A stretch of DNA of 64,000 nt, from assembly GCA_028284885.1 (NCBI GenBank), contig JANQQW010000194.1, forward strand, positions 1 through 64,000, in the 5' to 3' direction. The position numbers and the translations under genes were made by a program. Below, piece after piece: positions 54,182 through 61,847 of this stretch (positions are counted from its first letter, which is position 1; each line of letters starts with the position of its first letter). Source of the stretch: Planctomycetaceae bacterium. GTDB lineage: Bacteria > Planctomycetota > Planctomycetia > Planctomycetales > Planctomycetaceae. Under the pieces are notes generated by a model, which was not told the origin of the DNA, made no database searches, and was given only the letters and a program-made list of their open reading frames with translations.

Positions 54182-54748
54182 ATGCCGACACTCCCCCGTG
54201 ACCTGATCGCCGTCTGCGCCCTTCTACTGACGGTGCTCGCTTCTCTCGAAGTGCGGGCGTCCGGTCCCGCGTGGCGGCAGATCCCGATCCCGAAGCAGGA
54301 CTACCCCGAGTTCGACTCGGTCGTCGTCACTTCCAAGAAGGCCTACGACGAGTTTCTCTCGAAGACGTCGAAGCCGAAGGACGGTTGGTGGAACGATCGT
54401 GCTGGCTTCGAGAAGGCGCTCGCGGATGCGAAGATCGACTTCGAGAAGCAGGCCGTCGCCTTCGTCCGCCACGGGGAAGGCTCCAGTTCCGTCGGCGTGG
54501 AGTTTCGCGTCCTGGGAGTTCGGGCGGGTCGCGTCGTGTGCGAACTCTCCCGCACGGAGCCGCCGGAGAACGAGGATCTCGACGCGGACGAGGCAACGTA
54601 CTGCTTCGCGTTGGTGATCGACAAGGACCGGGTGCAGGCCGTCGAAGTGCTGCTGCGCAGCAACCGGACCGTCTACCTCCCGCAGAGTCAACAGCGACGG
54701 TTCCCACTGCTTCTGAAGGTGGACAGAGCCGAGGATCGCAGGGAGTGA
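54182..54748 (+). CDS. secreted hypothetical protein
   Basis: A 188-aa exported protein with a signal peptide ending near residue 26 (EVRA). The mature part is a small beta-rich domain; the segments FDSVVVTSKKAYDEFLSKTS and KQAVAFVRHGEGSSSVGVEFRV recall secreted planctomycete proteins of unknown role that resemble protease-inhibitor or lipocalin-like folds. No catalytic motif. It is 138 bases after the lipase gene and convergent with the ATP-grasp gene. Confidence 0.6.
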   Translation: MPTLPRDLIAVCALLLTVLASLEVRASGPAWRQIPIPKQDYPEFDSVVVTSKKAYDEFLSKTSKPKDGWWNDRAGFEKALADAKIDFEKQAVAFVRHGEGSSSVGVEFRVLGVRAGRVVCELSRTEPPENEDLDADEATYCFALVIDKDRVQAVEVLLRSNRTVYLPQSQQRRFPLLLKVDRAEDRRE

Positions 54749-54764
54749 GAAGGACTCGGCCCTC

Positions 54765-55568
54765 TCAACCCGCTCGGGGCGGCGACTCACGCTCGAGACT
54801 CCATCGACTCGCGGTCGTCGTCACGCAATCCGCCAAGTGGGGCAGGATCTCGGCGACATCGCAGCCGTAGAGGCTCGAGCACCAGAGCGGATTCACCTCC
54901 ACGACGGCCCAGCCGCCGCCCTCGATCTCGCCGACGTCGAGGACGAACACCGGAGGCAGTTGATCGGCGAGTTCGGCGACGAGTTCGCCGGCGAAGTCGA
55001 GCATCCGGTCCACGCCGTCACCGTCCGGCCACCACGATCCGTTCTCGAACCGGGCGATGCGGCCGCCGAGGTAGTACGGCGAGTGGTCGAGTACCTGGCC
55101 CCCGCCGACGATCAGCCGGTACTCGTCGCCCCAGCGGACCGGTTCGGAGACGAGAACGGGCGTCTCCTCGGGCACGGCGTGCTCGACGCGACTCTCCTCG
55201 CCCGGCTGGTAGACCTTCGGATCGAAGCACTTGTCGACGCAGTCCGCCGGCTTCACGAAGAGCGGCCGCTCGCGGTGCCGGGCTCGGTCGAGCGTCGTGT
55301 ACTCGACCTGTCGTCGGGTGAATCGCCTTGGCAGCCGGGCGAGGAAGTCGAGCGGTGGTTCGATCAGCCGTCGCCCGAGCCGCTCGCCGAGATCGACGAC
55401 GAAGCGCGTGTCGCCGTAGAAGGCCAACGCGTCAGCCGCTCTCGTTCGCGACACCGCGGACGGGTCGTCGGCACGCTCGACCTGCCAGCCCCGTTCGGAC
55501 GCGGCTCGGCCCAGTCGGCTCGCCTCCGGCTCCGCGTAGGAGGAGACGATCAACGTCTTCTTCGTCAC
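54765..55568 (-). CDS. ATP-grasp domain protein
   Basis: A 267-aa protein with ATP-grasp features: a Lys in RPLFVKPADCVDK (about 100-112), a hinge segment ETPVLVSEPVRWGDEYRLIV and the metal-binding VFVLDVGEIEGGGWAVVEVNP near the C-terminus. Proteins of this small size join a carboxylate to an amine or thiol, but the substrate cannot be deduced. It has no neighbour from a known peptide or amide pathway. Confidence 0.72.
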   Translation of the reverse strand: MTKKTLIVSSYAEPEASRLGRAASERGWQVERADDPSAVSRTRAADALAFYGDTRFVVDLGERLGRRLIEPPLDFLARLPRRFTRRQVEYTTLDRARHRERPLFVKPADCVDKCFDPKVYQPGEESRVEHAVPEETPVLVSEPVRWGDEYRLIVGGGQVLDHSPYYLGGRIARFENGSWWPDGDGVDRMLDFAGELVAELADQLPPVFVLDVGEIEGGGWAVVEVNPLWCSSLYGCDVAEILPHLADCVTTTASRWSLERESPPRAG

Positions 55569-55779
55569 GACGAACTCCAGGTACGGGAGTGATTCGCGCG
55601 GACCGTCCGCGCCGTTCAGCAGTGGTTCGGCCGAGCGTTCGGCCGCAGAGCAGCGGGTCGAGCCGCCCGGCTCAGACCAGTCGTGGTGCGACTACTGGAA
55701 GGCGTCAGGCTTCGGAATGTCGCCCTGGGCGCAAGCGATGGGACCTCGCGCTGAGTTCAAGACGCCGATCGACTGCGAC

Positions 55780-55800
55780 GGACGGACTGAAAGTCCGTCC
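55780..55800. repeat. perfect hairpin GGACGGACT-GAA-AGTCCGTCC
   Basis: A 9-bp stem with a GAA loop, preceded by GACTGCGAC and followed by TATGCAAC. The same layout (GACTGC, GGACGG stem, CCGTCCTA) is inside the MITE-like element at 40789-40813, so they belong to one repeat family. It lies just beyond the end of the Fur-family gene and may double as its terminator. Confidence 0.6.
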
Positions 55801-55807
55801 TATGCAA

Positions 55808-56329
55808 CTAGATCCGGTCGAGCATCGAGTGTCGTCGCTTCGGCGGTTCGTGGGCCTCTTTCGAGAGGCCGTAGACCTCCAGGCGGTGGCCGGTGACCTG
55901 GAAGCCGTGTTCGGCGGCGACCTTCTCGATCAGCTCGCGGATCACGTCGTTGCGGAACTCGATCATCTCGCCCGTCTTGGTGCAGATGAGATGGTCGTGT
56001 TGCGGGTAGCCGTAGTCGTGCTCGTAGACCTCGCGGTCGTTGGCGCGGGCCACCTTGCGGAGCAGCCCGGCCTCGACCATCGAGTTCAGCGCCCGGTAGA
56101 CCGTCGCCCGGCCGACGCGGCGGCCGTCCTTTCGGTGCGACAGCCGTTCCACGAGCTGGTCGGCATCGAAGTGCTCGTGGTCCGAGAAGACCTCCTCCAG
56201 CACGATTCGCCGGGTGGCAGTGAACTGCATCCCCTGCGAGCGGAGGTACTCCTCGAACTTCTCGGCCGGACTGACCGAGACCTCGACGGACGCCAGGTCG
56301 TTGCTCACCGTCTCACGCTCCACCGCCAC
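55808..56329 (-). CDS. Fur-family transcriptional regulator
   Basis: A 173-aa regulator of the Fur family. A winged helix (about 30-90) holds the recognition helix RVGRATVYRALNSM. The dimer/metal part has HDHLIC (111-116) and H51/H53. The zinc-holding CxxC pair is incomplete: C116 is kept but the partner position is Thr119, so the structural zinc site of PerR/Fur may be missing. It could sense Fe, Zn, Mn or peroxide; no target gene is visible beside it. The start has an extension of about 20 residues ahead of the helix. Confidence 0.88.
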   Translation of the reverse strand: MAVERETVSNDLASVEVSVSPAEKFEEYLRSQGMQFTATRRIVLEEVFSDHEHFDADQLVERLSHRKDGRRVGRATVYRALNSMVEAGLLRKVARANDREVYEHDYGYPQHDHLICTKTGEMIEFRNDVIRELIEKVAAEHGFQVTGHRLEVYGLSKEAHEPPKRRHSMLDRI

Positions 56330-56378
56330 GTTCGCCGTCGCGTGGGGCAGGGGAGCCGGCGGTGGGTCCCTCGCCCGG

Positions 56379-56723
56379 TCAGTCCATGTCCTCGACGACG
56401 CGGTCGATCATCCGCGAGAACGCGGCCTCGAGCCGTTCGTCCGAGTCGTCGTAGGTGCCGTCGTCGATGGCGGCCTTGATGCGAGCCAGCCGTTCCGCCC
56501 GCATCTCCGCGGAGACGGAGTCGGCCTGCCCGACGTCCCCGACCGCCTCGTTCATCATCCGGCCTGCCGAGGAGATGTCCACCTCGTCGGTCGGCGACCG
56601 CAGCGGACTGCCGTCGGACGACTCGGACTGCGAGCCGGGTTTGGAGACCGAGTCCGGCGTGGTGGGCTGGACGGGACGGATGGAGGGGGAACCGTGAACG
56701 GAACCGGGACCGGTGACGGCCAT
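56379..56723 (-). CDS. flgM: FlgM-like anti-sigma-28 factor
   Basis: A 114-aa protein, disordered in its first half (Ser/Pro-rich) as is typical for FlgM. The second half matches the sigma28-binding region: VDISSAGRMMNEA, then MRAERLARIKAAIDDGTYDDSDERLEAAFSRMIDRVV. FlgM holds the flagellar sigma factor until the hook is complete and is then exported. No flagellar gene is within the window. A good minus-strand promoter lies about 100 bases upstream. It precedes the Fur-family gene on the same strand, 49 bases away. Confidence 0.82.
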   Translation of the reverse strand: MAVTGPGSVHGSPSIRPVQPTTPDSVSKPGSQSESSDGSPLRSPTDEVDISSAGRMMNEAVGDVGQADSVSAEMRAERLARIKAAIDDGTYDDSDERLEAAFSRMIDRVVEDMD

Positions 56724-56819
56724 AGGGCCACTCCCTGCCTCGCGTGGGAAACGATCCTTCGCTTCTCCGTCGGCCACGGACGAGCCTGTCTCGACCGGGT
56801 CGGCGGCAACTTCTGCCGA

Positions 56820-56849
56820 ATCATAGCGGAGAACGCGATCTCGTTTCAA
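56820..56849 (-). promoter_or_regulatory. promoter of flgM
   Basis: On the minus strand TTGAAA (56849-56844) and TATGAT (56825-56820), 18 bases apart. Both are close to the sigma70 consensus. The start point would be near 56813, about 90 bases before the FlgM ATG. Confidence 0.6.
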
Positions 56850-57232
56850 CGGGGACTGTTCGCCGGGGTGCTTGTTCACTCGTCGTACACCTTTGTCAGC
56901 ATTCGACTTTCGGCCGATTCGCCCCTCTTGGGGTCGGGCGGCCGTGGGTGACGAGTCCCGGACGTTCCCTGGACGCGTGTGGGGTGGCCTCCTCCTCAGG
57001 CGTGCTGCGGCTGATCCTGCGGTCACCGCGAACCGGTCCGACGAACACGCCGGACAACGGGGTCATCGGCTCGACCGCCGGCCCGGGGCCACCCCACGCG
57101 TGCAGGCCGGACGAACCGCGCCCGCCGCTACGACCCGCAGGGTCATCGAATCTTCACGCTCGGCCACGCCCGACACGTCGTCGTTTCGTAGAATCGCGGC
57201 CGAGTCGCCGTCCCGAAGAACCGAGGATCCCG
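56850..57232. other. intergenic region between flgM promoter and next gene
   Basis: About 380 bases with no gene I trust. A TAGAAT hexamer at 57189-57194 lies 40 bases before the plus-strand gene and may be its -10, without a clear -35. The rest shows only chance open frames. Confidence 0.5.
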
Positions 57233-57883
57233 ATGCCGTTCCCGAAGACCCTGTCCGCCACGCTGGCTGCCCTGTTTCTGCTCGCCCCGGCTATCGTCGT
57301 CGCCAACGACGGCCCGACGCTCGTCGATCCTGCAGAGGCGGTCGCGTCGGAGGACGAACAGCCGACAGACGAAGAGGGCACGACCGACGGCAACGCCGCC
57401 GAGCCCGAGGCCGGATCGACGACCACCGACGAGGTCGTGAAGAAGGCGAACGAGAAGGCGAAGCAGGTCGCCAAGGAGGTGGACGAGAGCGAGACCGCGA
57501 AGGAGGCCTCGGCCGGGCTGCTGCAGGCGATCTACGACCTCGCCGAGGCGATGTCCTTCTCGGCCTTCCACTGGGTCGCCTTCACCATCATGGCGACCGG
57601 CGTCGTCAGCTTCGCCCTGCAGCTGGTGCTGGGGAAGCTGGTCGTGCTGGCGACCGGCGGCTTCAGCCTGACGGCCATCCTCGCCGACGCGCTCGGCCTC
57701 GTGGTCAGCCTCGTCGGCCTCGTGCTGACGACCCAGGCCGCCGCCGAGAACTCCGAGTTCACCCAGAGCCCCGCCGCCGTCCTCTCCGCCACCCTCGTCG
57801 GCGTCGTCGCCGGCTTCCTGTTCTACCTCTGGGGCCAGAGGCAGGAGATCGAGGCGGCGCGGGGGCGGAGCAAGGCGAGGTAG
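57233..57883 (+). CDS. hypothetical exported membrane protein
   Basis: A 216-aa protein. A signal-like N-terminus ends at about residue 24 (AIVVA), followed by an acidic low-complexity region (about 28-65) and a Lys/Glu helix (EVVKKANEKAKQVAKEVDESE). Three hydrophobic segments follow at about 105-128, 133-160 and 175-193, separated by short loops, with an Arg/Lys-rich cytosolic tail. Family not recognised. A GAGGAT site lies upstream. No operon partner; the next gene is the acquired AIPR gene. Confidence 0.65.
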   Translation: MPFPKTLSATLAALFLLAPAIVVANDGPTLVDPAEAVASEDEQPTDEEGTTDGNAAEPEAGSTTTDEVVKKANEKAKQVAKEVDESETAKEASAGLLQAIYDLAEAMSFSAFHWVAFTIMATGVVSFALQLVLGKLVVLATGGFSLTAILADALGLVVSLVGLVLTTQAAAENSEFTQSPAAVLSATLVGVVAGFLFYLWGQRQEIEAARGRSKAR

Positions 57884-57925
57884 GAAGCAGCCGTCACACG
57901 ACGGTACGAGTCGTCACTGCGGCAG

Positions 57926-57953
57926 TTGCCAGGACTCGGAGAGTTTGTACACT
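57926..57953 (+). promoter_or_regulatory. promoter of AIPR gene
   Basis: TTGCCA (57926-57931) and TACACT (57948-57953) with a 16-base spacer, about 50 bases ahead of the start at 58003. Confidence 0.5.
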
Positions 57954-58002
57954 GTGTCCAACGATGATGGGTCAGCATACCCGATTTACCCGAGCGAGCA
58001 GC

Positions 58003-59700
58003 ATGGATCGAATTCTTGCATCGCATCTGAAGCAGTTTTCAGCCGAGCAGGCCATCGACCTAGAGGATGAGAGCGTTCGCTTCGAGAAGTTCGTGAATTA
58101 TGCCGTGCTCCAGTCCCAGATCGCCAAACGGCTAGATGTCGATCTGGTGACGACAGGGGACGACGATGATGGAATCGACGGGGTCGCCGTCATCATCAAC
58201 GAAGAACTGGTTGTCGGCGCAGCCGATGCCGAGGCGGCGTTCTTGGGCGACCGGAAGAACAACGACGTTCAAATTGTCTTCATTCAATCCAAGACTTCAG
58301 CGTCGATCGACCTAGGGGACTTCCTCAAGTTTAAGGAGTCGTTTCTCCGTCTCATTCGCGACTCGCCATATCAAGCCGTAAGCCAAGTGCAGCAGGAGGC
58401 GCGGGCGGCTCTCGACGTTGTCATCGATAACGTGGCAAAGATTCGGAACGGCCGTCCAAGTGTGCGTGCTCTGTATGTGACTGGGGGGGGTAATCAACCG
58501 CAGGGTCCACACAATGACGCGCTTTCCAATGTCAAAGAGGAGGTTGAGGCGACAAAGTGCTTTCATGCCGTACAAATACAGTTCGAGAACGCAGACTTCA
58601 TCATTCGGGAGTGGGTTGCCTCGTATAGCAGCGTAGAGATCGACATTGAAATGCACTCCCATGCAGGGCTTCCGCAGATCGAGGGGATCGAGGAGTCCTA
58701 TCTTGCAGTGATTCGGGCTTCGGACTTTGTCGACAAGGTGCTTACTTCAGAGGATGGAAACATCCGTTCCCAGTTGTTTGAGGACAACGTCAGGCACTAT
58801 CTTGGGGACAAGAACGAAGTCAACTCGTCGATTGCGGACACGGTAGGTGATCCGAAGAGACAGTCTCGATTTCCTGTCTTGAACAATGGGATCACGATCG
58901 TAAGCCCCGACGTCGTGGTTCGCACCAACAAGTTGCATGTTCGTGACCCGCAGATCGTGAATGGATGCCAAACGTCGCATGTCTTGTTCGAGAGTCGGGC
59001 GGCGATGGCAGACGACATGATGGTTACGGTCAAGGTCGTCGAGGCCGAGGACGAGGATGTGTACTCCGATTTGGTCCGCGCCACGAATTCGCAGAGCAAG
59101 GTGGAGGGCAAGCAGTTTCTCTCCCTTAGTCCCATGGCGAGGGAGATTGAGGCGTACTTCAATACGTATGAAGGCGAGGACGGTCGGCTCTATTTTGAAA
59201 GGCGGCTGCGGCAGTACGTCGGCAAGAACGTTCCGGCACTGAGGATCATTGACCTTGACACGGTTGCGCGTGTGTGTGCTGCAATGTACCTACAGCGTCC
59301 AGACCTGGCGTTCAAGTATCCTAAGGCCATGTACGAGCAGTTGGGGGCGCAGTTGTTTGCTGAAGGGAATAAGCCGATTCTCTACTACGCGGGCGCGCTC
59401 GTGATCTATAGAATTCACTTGCTCACATCGGGTGGCCAGGTTACGAGCAATGCGAGGAAGTACAAGTGGCATGTGCTTCCTCTTGTGGCGGCGAAGCTTG
59501 CAGGTACTGACGTGCCGTCCTTGAACTCGAAGAAGGCTGAGGCTTACGCGAAAAAGATCGTCTCTGTGTTCAAGACGCAGTCACAAGACGTCAATGACAC
59601 CTTGGAGGGATGCGTTGATGCCGTAATGGCCCTGAACGACCTTAGTACCGACAAGTTGCGGAGGCAAAATACGCTGTCAGAGCTCTATGGCGCGATATAG
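58003..59700 (+). CDS. AIPR-family abortive phage-resistance protein
   Basis: A 565-aa protein of the AIPR family, named for abortive-infection phage-resistance loci. The conserved core FPVLNNGITIVSPDV...DPQIVNGCQTSHVLFES lies near 290-330, and the later block SLSPMAREIEAYFN is also typical. The N-terminal part holds a PD-(D/E)xK-like set: DDGIDGVAVIINEEL near 47-61 and VQIVFIQSKTS near 88-98 (a QxK motif), so the protein may be a nuclease. It is much less GC-rich than the flanks, a sign of transfer. It stands alone, without methylase or other defence genes. The start could also be 57964, 13 residues upstream. Confidence 0.85.
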   Translation: MDRILASHLKQFSAEQAIDLEDESVRFEKFVNYAVLQSQIAKRLDVDLVTTGDDDDGIDGVAVIINEELVVGAADAEAAFLGDRKNNDVQIVFIQSKTSASIDLGDFLKFKESFLRLIRDSPYQAVSQVQQEARAALDVVIDNVAKIRNGRPSVRALYVTGGGNQPQGPHNDALSNVKEEVEATKCFHAVQIQFENADFIIREWVASYSSVEIDIEMHSHAGLPQIEGIEESYLAVIRASDFVDKVLTSEDGNIRSQLFEDNVRHYLGDKNEVNSSIADTVGDPKRQSRFPVLNNGITIVSPDVVVRTNKLHVRDPQIVNGCQTSHVLFESRAAMADDMMVTVKVVEAEDEDVYSDLVRATNSQSKVEGKQFLSLSPMAREIEAYFNTYEGEDGRLYFERRLRQYVGKNVPALRIIDLDTVARVCAAMYLQRPDLAFKYPKAMYEQLGAQLFAEGNKPILYYAGALVIYRIHLLTSGGQVTSNARKYKWHVLPLVAAKLAGTDVPSLNSKKAEAYAKKIVSVFKTQSQDVNDTLEGCVDAVMALNDLSTDKLRRQNTLSELYGAI

Positions 59701-59795
59701 CAGTCGTCTGGGTTGTTGAGGTCGGCGGGTGTGGCTGGTGCAGTGCGACTTTGGAGTGGTGGCCCAAGTGTCGGCGGCCGGGCGGCCGGGTGACC

Positions 59796-59945
59796 ATGTC
59801 GAACGTCGAGCCCGCCTTCGCGTGTTCATCCGCTTCAAGTGAGGGCATGGCACACTGCGTGGCGGATGTTTCCGGCGAACCAATTGCCCCTGCCGAGCGT
59901 CGTCCCATCGCACGGTGGACCGAGTTCGACGAGGAGCTGGCATGA
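59796..59945 (+). CDS. possible small protein coupled to GNAT gene
   Basis: A 49-aa open frame whose stop overlaps the next ATG (ATGA), a sign of translational coupling. It starts MSNVEPAFACSSASSEG and ends WTEFDEELA. It has no recognised family. It could be the remains of an upstream gene or a short leader peptide. Confidence 0.3.
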   Translation: MSNVEPAFACSSASSEGMAHCVADVSGEPIAPAERRPIARWTEFDEELA

Positions 59946-60421
59946 GCAGTTTGGAGTTCCGTGAGGTCACACTCGAGAACCTGAAGGAACTGACGGCTCT
60001 CAAGGTGGGCGAGGCGCAGAAGGGGTTGGTGGCCGACAATCTCTGGACGGTCGCCCAGGTCGGGCTCGTGACGGACTCGTACTGCCGGGGCGTCTACCAG
60101 GACGGGACGCCGGTCGCCTTCTTCGCCGTGCAGTGGGAGCCGGGGCACGTCTACGTCTGGCGTTTCATGGTGGGGGCGGAACACCAGGGGCGGGGCGTCG
60201 GCTCGCGGACGATGGCGAAACTGCTCGCCGAACTCTTCGACGACCCGAAGGTCGGGTACGTCGATCTCGGCGTCCAGCGGAAGCCGGGCGGAGCCGAGCC
60301 GTTCTACGTGAAGTGCGGCTTCACGCCGACCGAGGAACAGAACCACGGCGACTGGCGAATGGTCGTCACGCGGGACGACTACGAACGCCGACGGGCCGAG
60401 ACCCAAGGCGTCTCCTCCTGA
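59942..60421 (+). CDS. GNAT-family N-acetyltransferase (spermidine-type)
   Basis: A 159-aa acetyltransferase. The acetyl-CoA-binding motif is VWRFMVGAEHQGRGVGSRTMAKLL (about 77-100), and the C-terminal FYVKCGFTPTEEQNHGDW segment fits the spermidine/diamine acetyltransferase-like branch. The acceptor is unknown. A small open frame ends across its start codon. It is 22 bases before a second GNAT gene on the same strand. Confidence 0.85.
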   Translation: MSSLEFREVTLENLKELTALKVGEAQKGLVADNLWTVAQVGLVTDSYCRGVYQDGTPVAFFAVQWEPGHVYVWRFMVGAEHQGRGVGSRTMAKLLAELFDDPKVGYVDLGVQRKPGGAEPFYVKCGFTPTEEQNHGDWRMVVTRDDYERRRAETQGVSS

Positions 60422-60443
60422 CATCGGAACCGAGCGGGCCCCC

Positions 60444-60977
60444 ATGCCAGACGTTCGACGTGCGACACCAAAGGACGAAGCGGGCATCCGGGCCGTGCAC
60501 CAGGCCGCGTTTCCTGCTGTGGAACGGGAGTCGGTGGCCGCACTCGCGGTCGATCTGCTGCATGTGTTGTCGAAGCCCGAGACGTTCTCGTTCGTGGCCG
60601 TGCACGAGGAGGACATCGTCGGTCACGTCGCCTTCAGCCCCGTGAAGCGGGAAGGCACGGCGGAGTGGGTGGGGGCCATCCTCGCGCCGCTCGCCGTCCA
60701 CCCGGACTTCCAGCATCGCGGTCTGGGAACCCGGTTGATCGAGACCGGCGTCGAGGCGGTCACCTCGCTCGGCGGGCGGGTGGTGTTCGTGTACGGAGAC
60801 TCGCAGTACTACGGCCGCTTCGGCTTCCTTCCCGAGGTCGCCGAGCCGTACGTCCCGCCGTGCCCGCTGCAGTACCCGTTCGGCTGGCAGGCGAAGCCGT
60901 TGGTCGCGGCCGACGACTTCCCGACCCCTGGCCGCCTCGACTGCGTTCCGCCCCTCAGTGATCCGAAGCTCTGGTGA
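60444..60977 (+). CDS. GNAT-family N-acetyltransferase (YhbS-like)
   Basis: A 177-aa acetyltransferase with APLAVHPDFQHRGLGTRLIETG (about 80-101) as the CoA-binding motif and YYGRFGFLPEVAEPY near 125-140, typical of the YhbS-like branch. It follows the first GNAT gene closely and is probably cotranscribed, though the two are not close paralogues. It converges on the VOC gene. Confidence 0.85.
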   Translation: MPDVRRATPKDEAGIRAVHQAAFPAVERESVAALAVDLLHVLSKPETFSFVAVHEEDIVGHVAFSPVKREGTAEWVGAILAPLAVHPDFQHRGLGTRLIETGVEAVTSLGGRVVFVYGDSQYYGRFGFLPEVAEPYVPPCPLQYPFGWQAKPLVAADDFPTPGRLDCVPPLSDPKLW

Positions 60978-60989
60978 CGTGGAGAGGCT

Positions 60990-61391
60990 CTACTCGCGCT
61001 GCACGTCGTTCTGGAAGCAGAGTTCGTAGCCATCCGGGTCGGTCAGGAAGAACTGGTTCATGCCGTAGAAGGCGACCTGCGGTGGGGCGAGTTCGAGGCC
61101 GAGCTTCCCGAGCCGTTGGTGCTCGACGTTGGCGTCGTCGCAGTGGAGGAACAGGGCCGTCCCGCGGCCGCGCCCCTCGGCGGGCCCGTCCTCGTCACAC
61201 GCTTCCTGCAGCATGATCGCCACCCCGTCCCGCTCGGCCCGGCACCACGCGATCCGGCCGTCCGGTTCCCACGTCCGGACGACGGCGAACCCGAGCCGGT
61301 CGCGGTAGAAGCCGAGGGACCGGTCCATGTCCTCGACGATCAGCAGTGGAACGAGTTCTTGGATCGCAAGGACGCTCATGGAAACGCTCAC
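60990..61391 (-). CDS. VOC-family (glyoxalase/bleomycin-resistance-like) protein
   Basis: A 133-aa protein with the vicinal-oxygen-chelate fold: LGFYRDRLGFAVVRTW in the first module and TDPDGYELCFQN in the last. The start is taken as GTG at 61391, because it overlaps the stop of the upstream gene (GTGA); ATG at 61379 is the alternative. Substrate unknown. It is the last gene of a minus-strand run with the membrane protein and threonine aldolase. Confidence 0.8.
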   Translation of the reverse strand: MSVSMSVLAIQELVPLLIVEDMDRSLGFYRDRLGFAVVRTWEPDGRIAWCRAERDGVAIMLQEACDEDGPAEGRGRGTALFLHCDDANVEHQRLGKLGLELAPPQVAFYGMNQFFLTDPDGYELCFQNDVQRE

Positions 61392-61843
61392 GCTGGAATC
61401 AGGACGTGAAGGTTCAGCAGAAGCAGGATGACGTCAATGCCCACGATGGCACAGGCGATGATCGGTAGTCGCAACGGTCGGACGTCGCCGATCGTCTTCT
61501 TGTCGAGCAGGAACCAGATGACCGGCAGCGACAGGATCGCGGGTACGACGCTGCGAGCGACTGCTCCGAAACCGGTCCAGAAGAGTCTAGCCGTCCATTC
61601 GAGGGGTGTGTCCGGTGGGTCGCCGATGATTGCGAACGAGTTGACGACGATCACGAGCATGTCGGCGAACACGACGAACCACGAGAGAAGAAGCCACTCG
61701 GTCCCGGTCCGGCGGTCGCGTTTGCGGATCGTGAAGTAGGCACCCACCACCAGCATGACGAGGGCCAGCAAGCCGAGCGTCGTCGTCGGGCCGAAGCTCG
61801 ACCAGAGCCGGAACAGCAGGGCCTTCCAACGTGGGCCGACCAT
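61388..61843 (-). CDS. hypothetical four-helix membrane protein
   Basis: A 151-aa protein with four hydrophobic segments (about 17-37, 48-70, 88-110 and 125-147). No recognised family. It is located four bases after the threonine aldolase stop, and its own stop overlaps the VOC start, so the three genes form an operon. Confidence 0.7.
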   Translation of the reverse strand: MVGPRWKALLFRLWSSFGPTTTLGLLALVMLVVGAYFTIRKRDRRTGTEWLLLSWFVVFADMLVIVVNSFAIIGDPPDTPLEWTARLFWTGFGAVARSVVPAILSLPVIWFLLDKKTIGDVRPLRLPIIACAIVGIDVILLLLNLHVLIPA

Positions 61844-61847
61844 CGTG

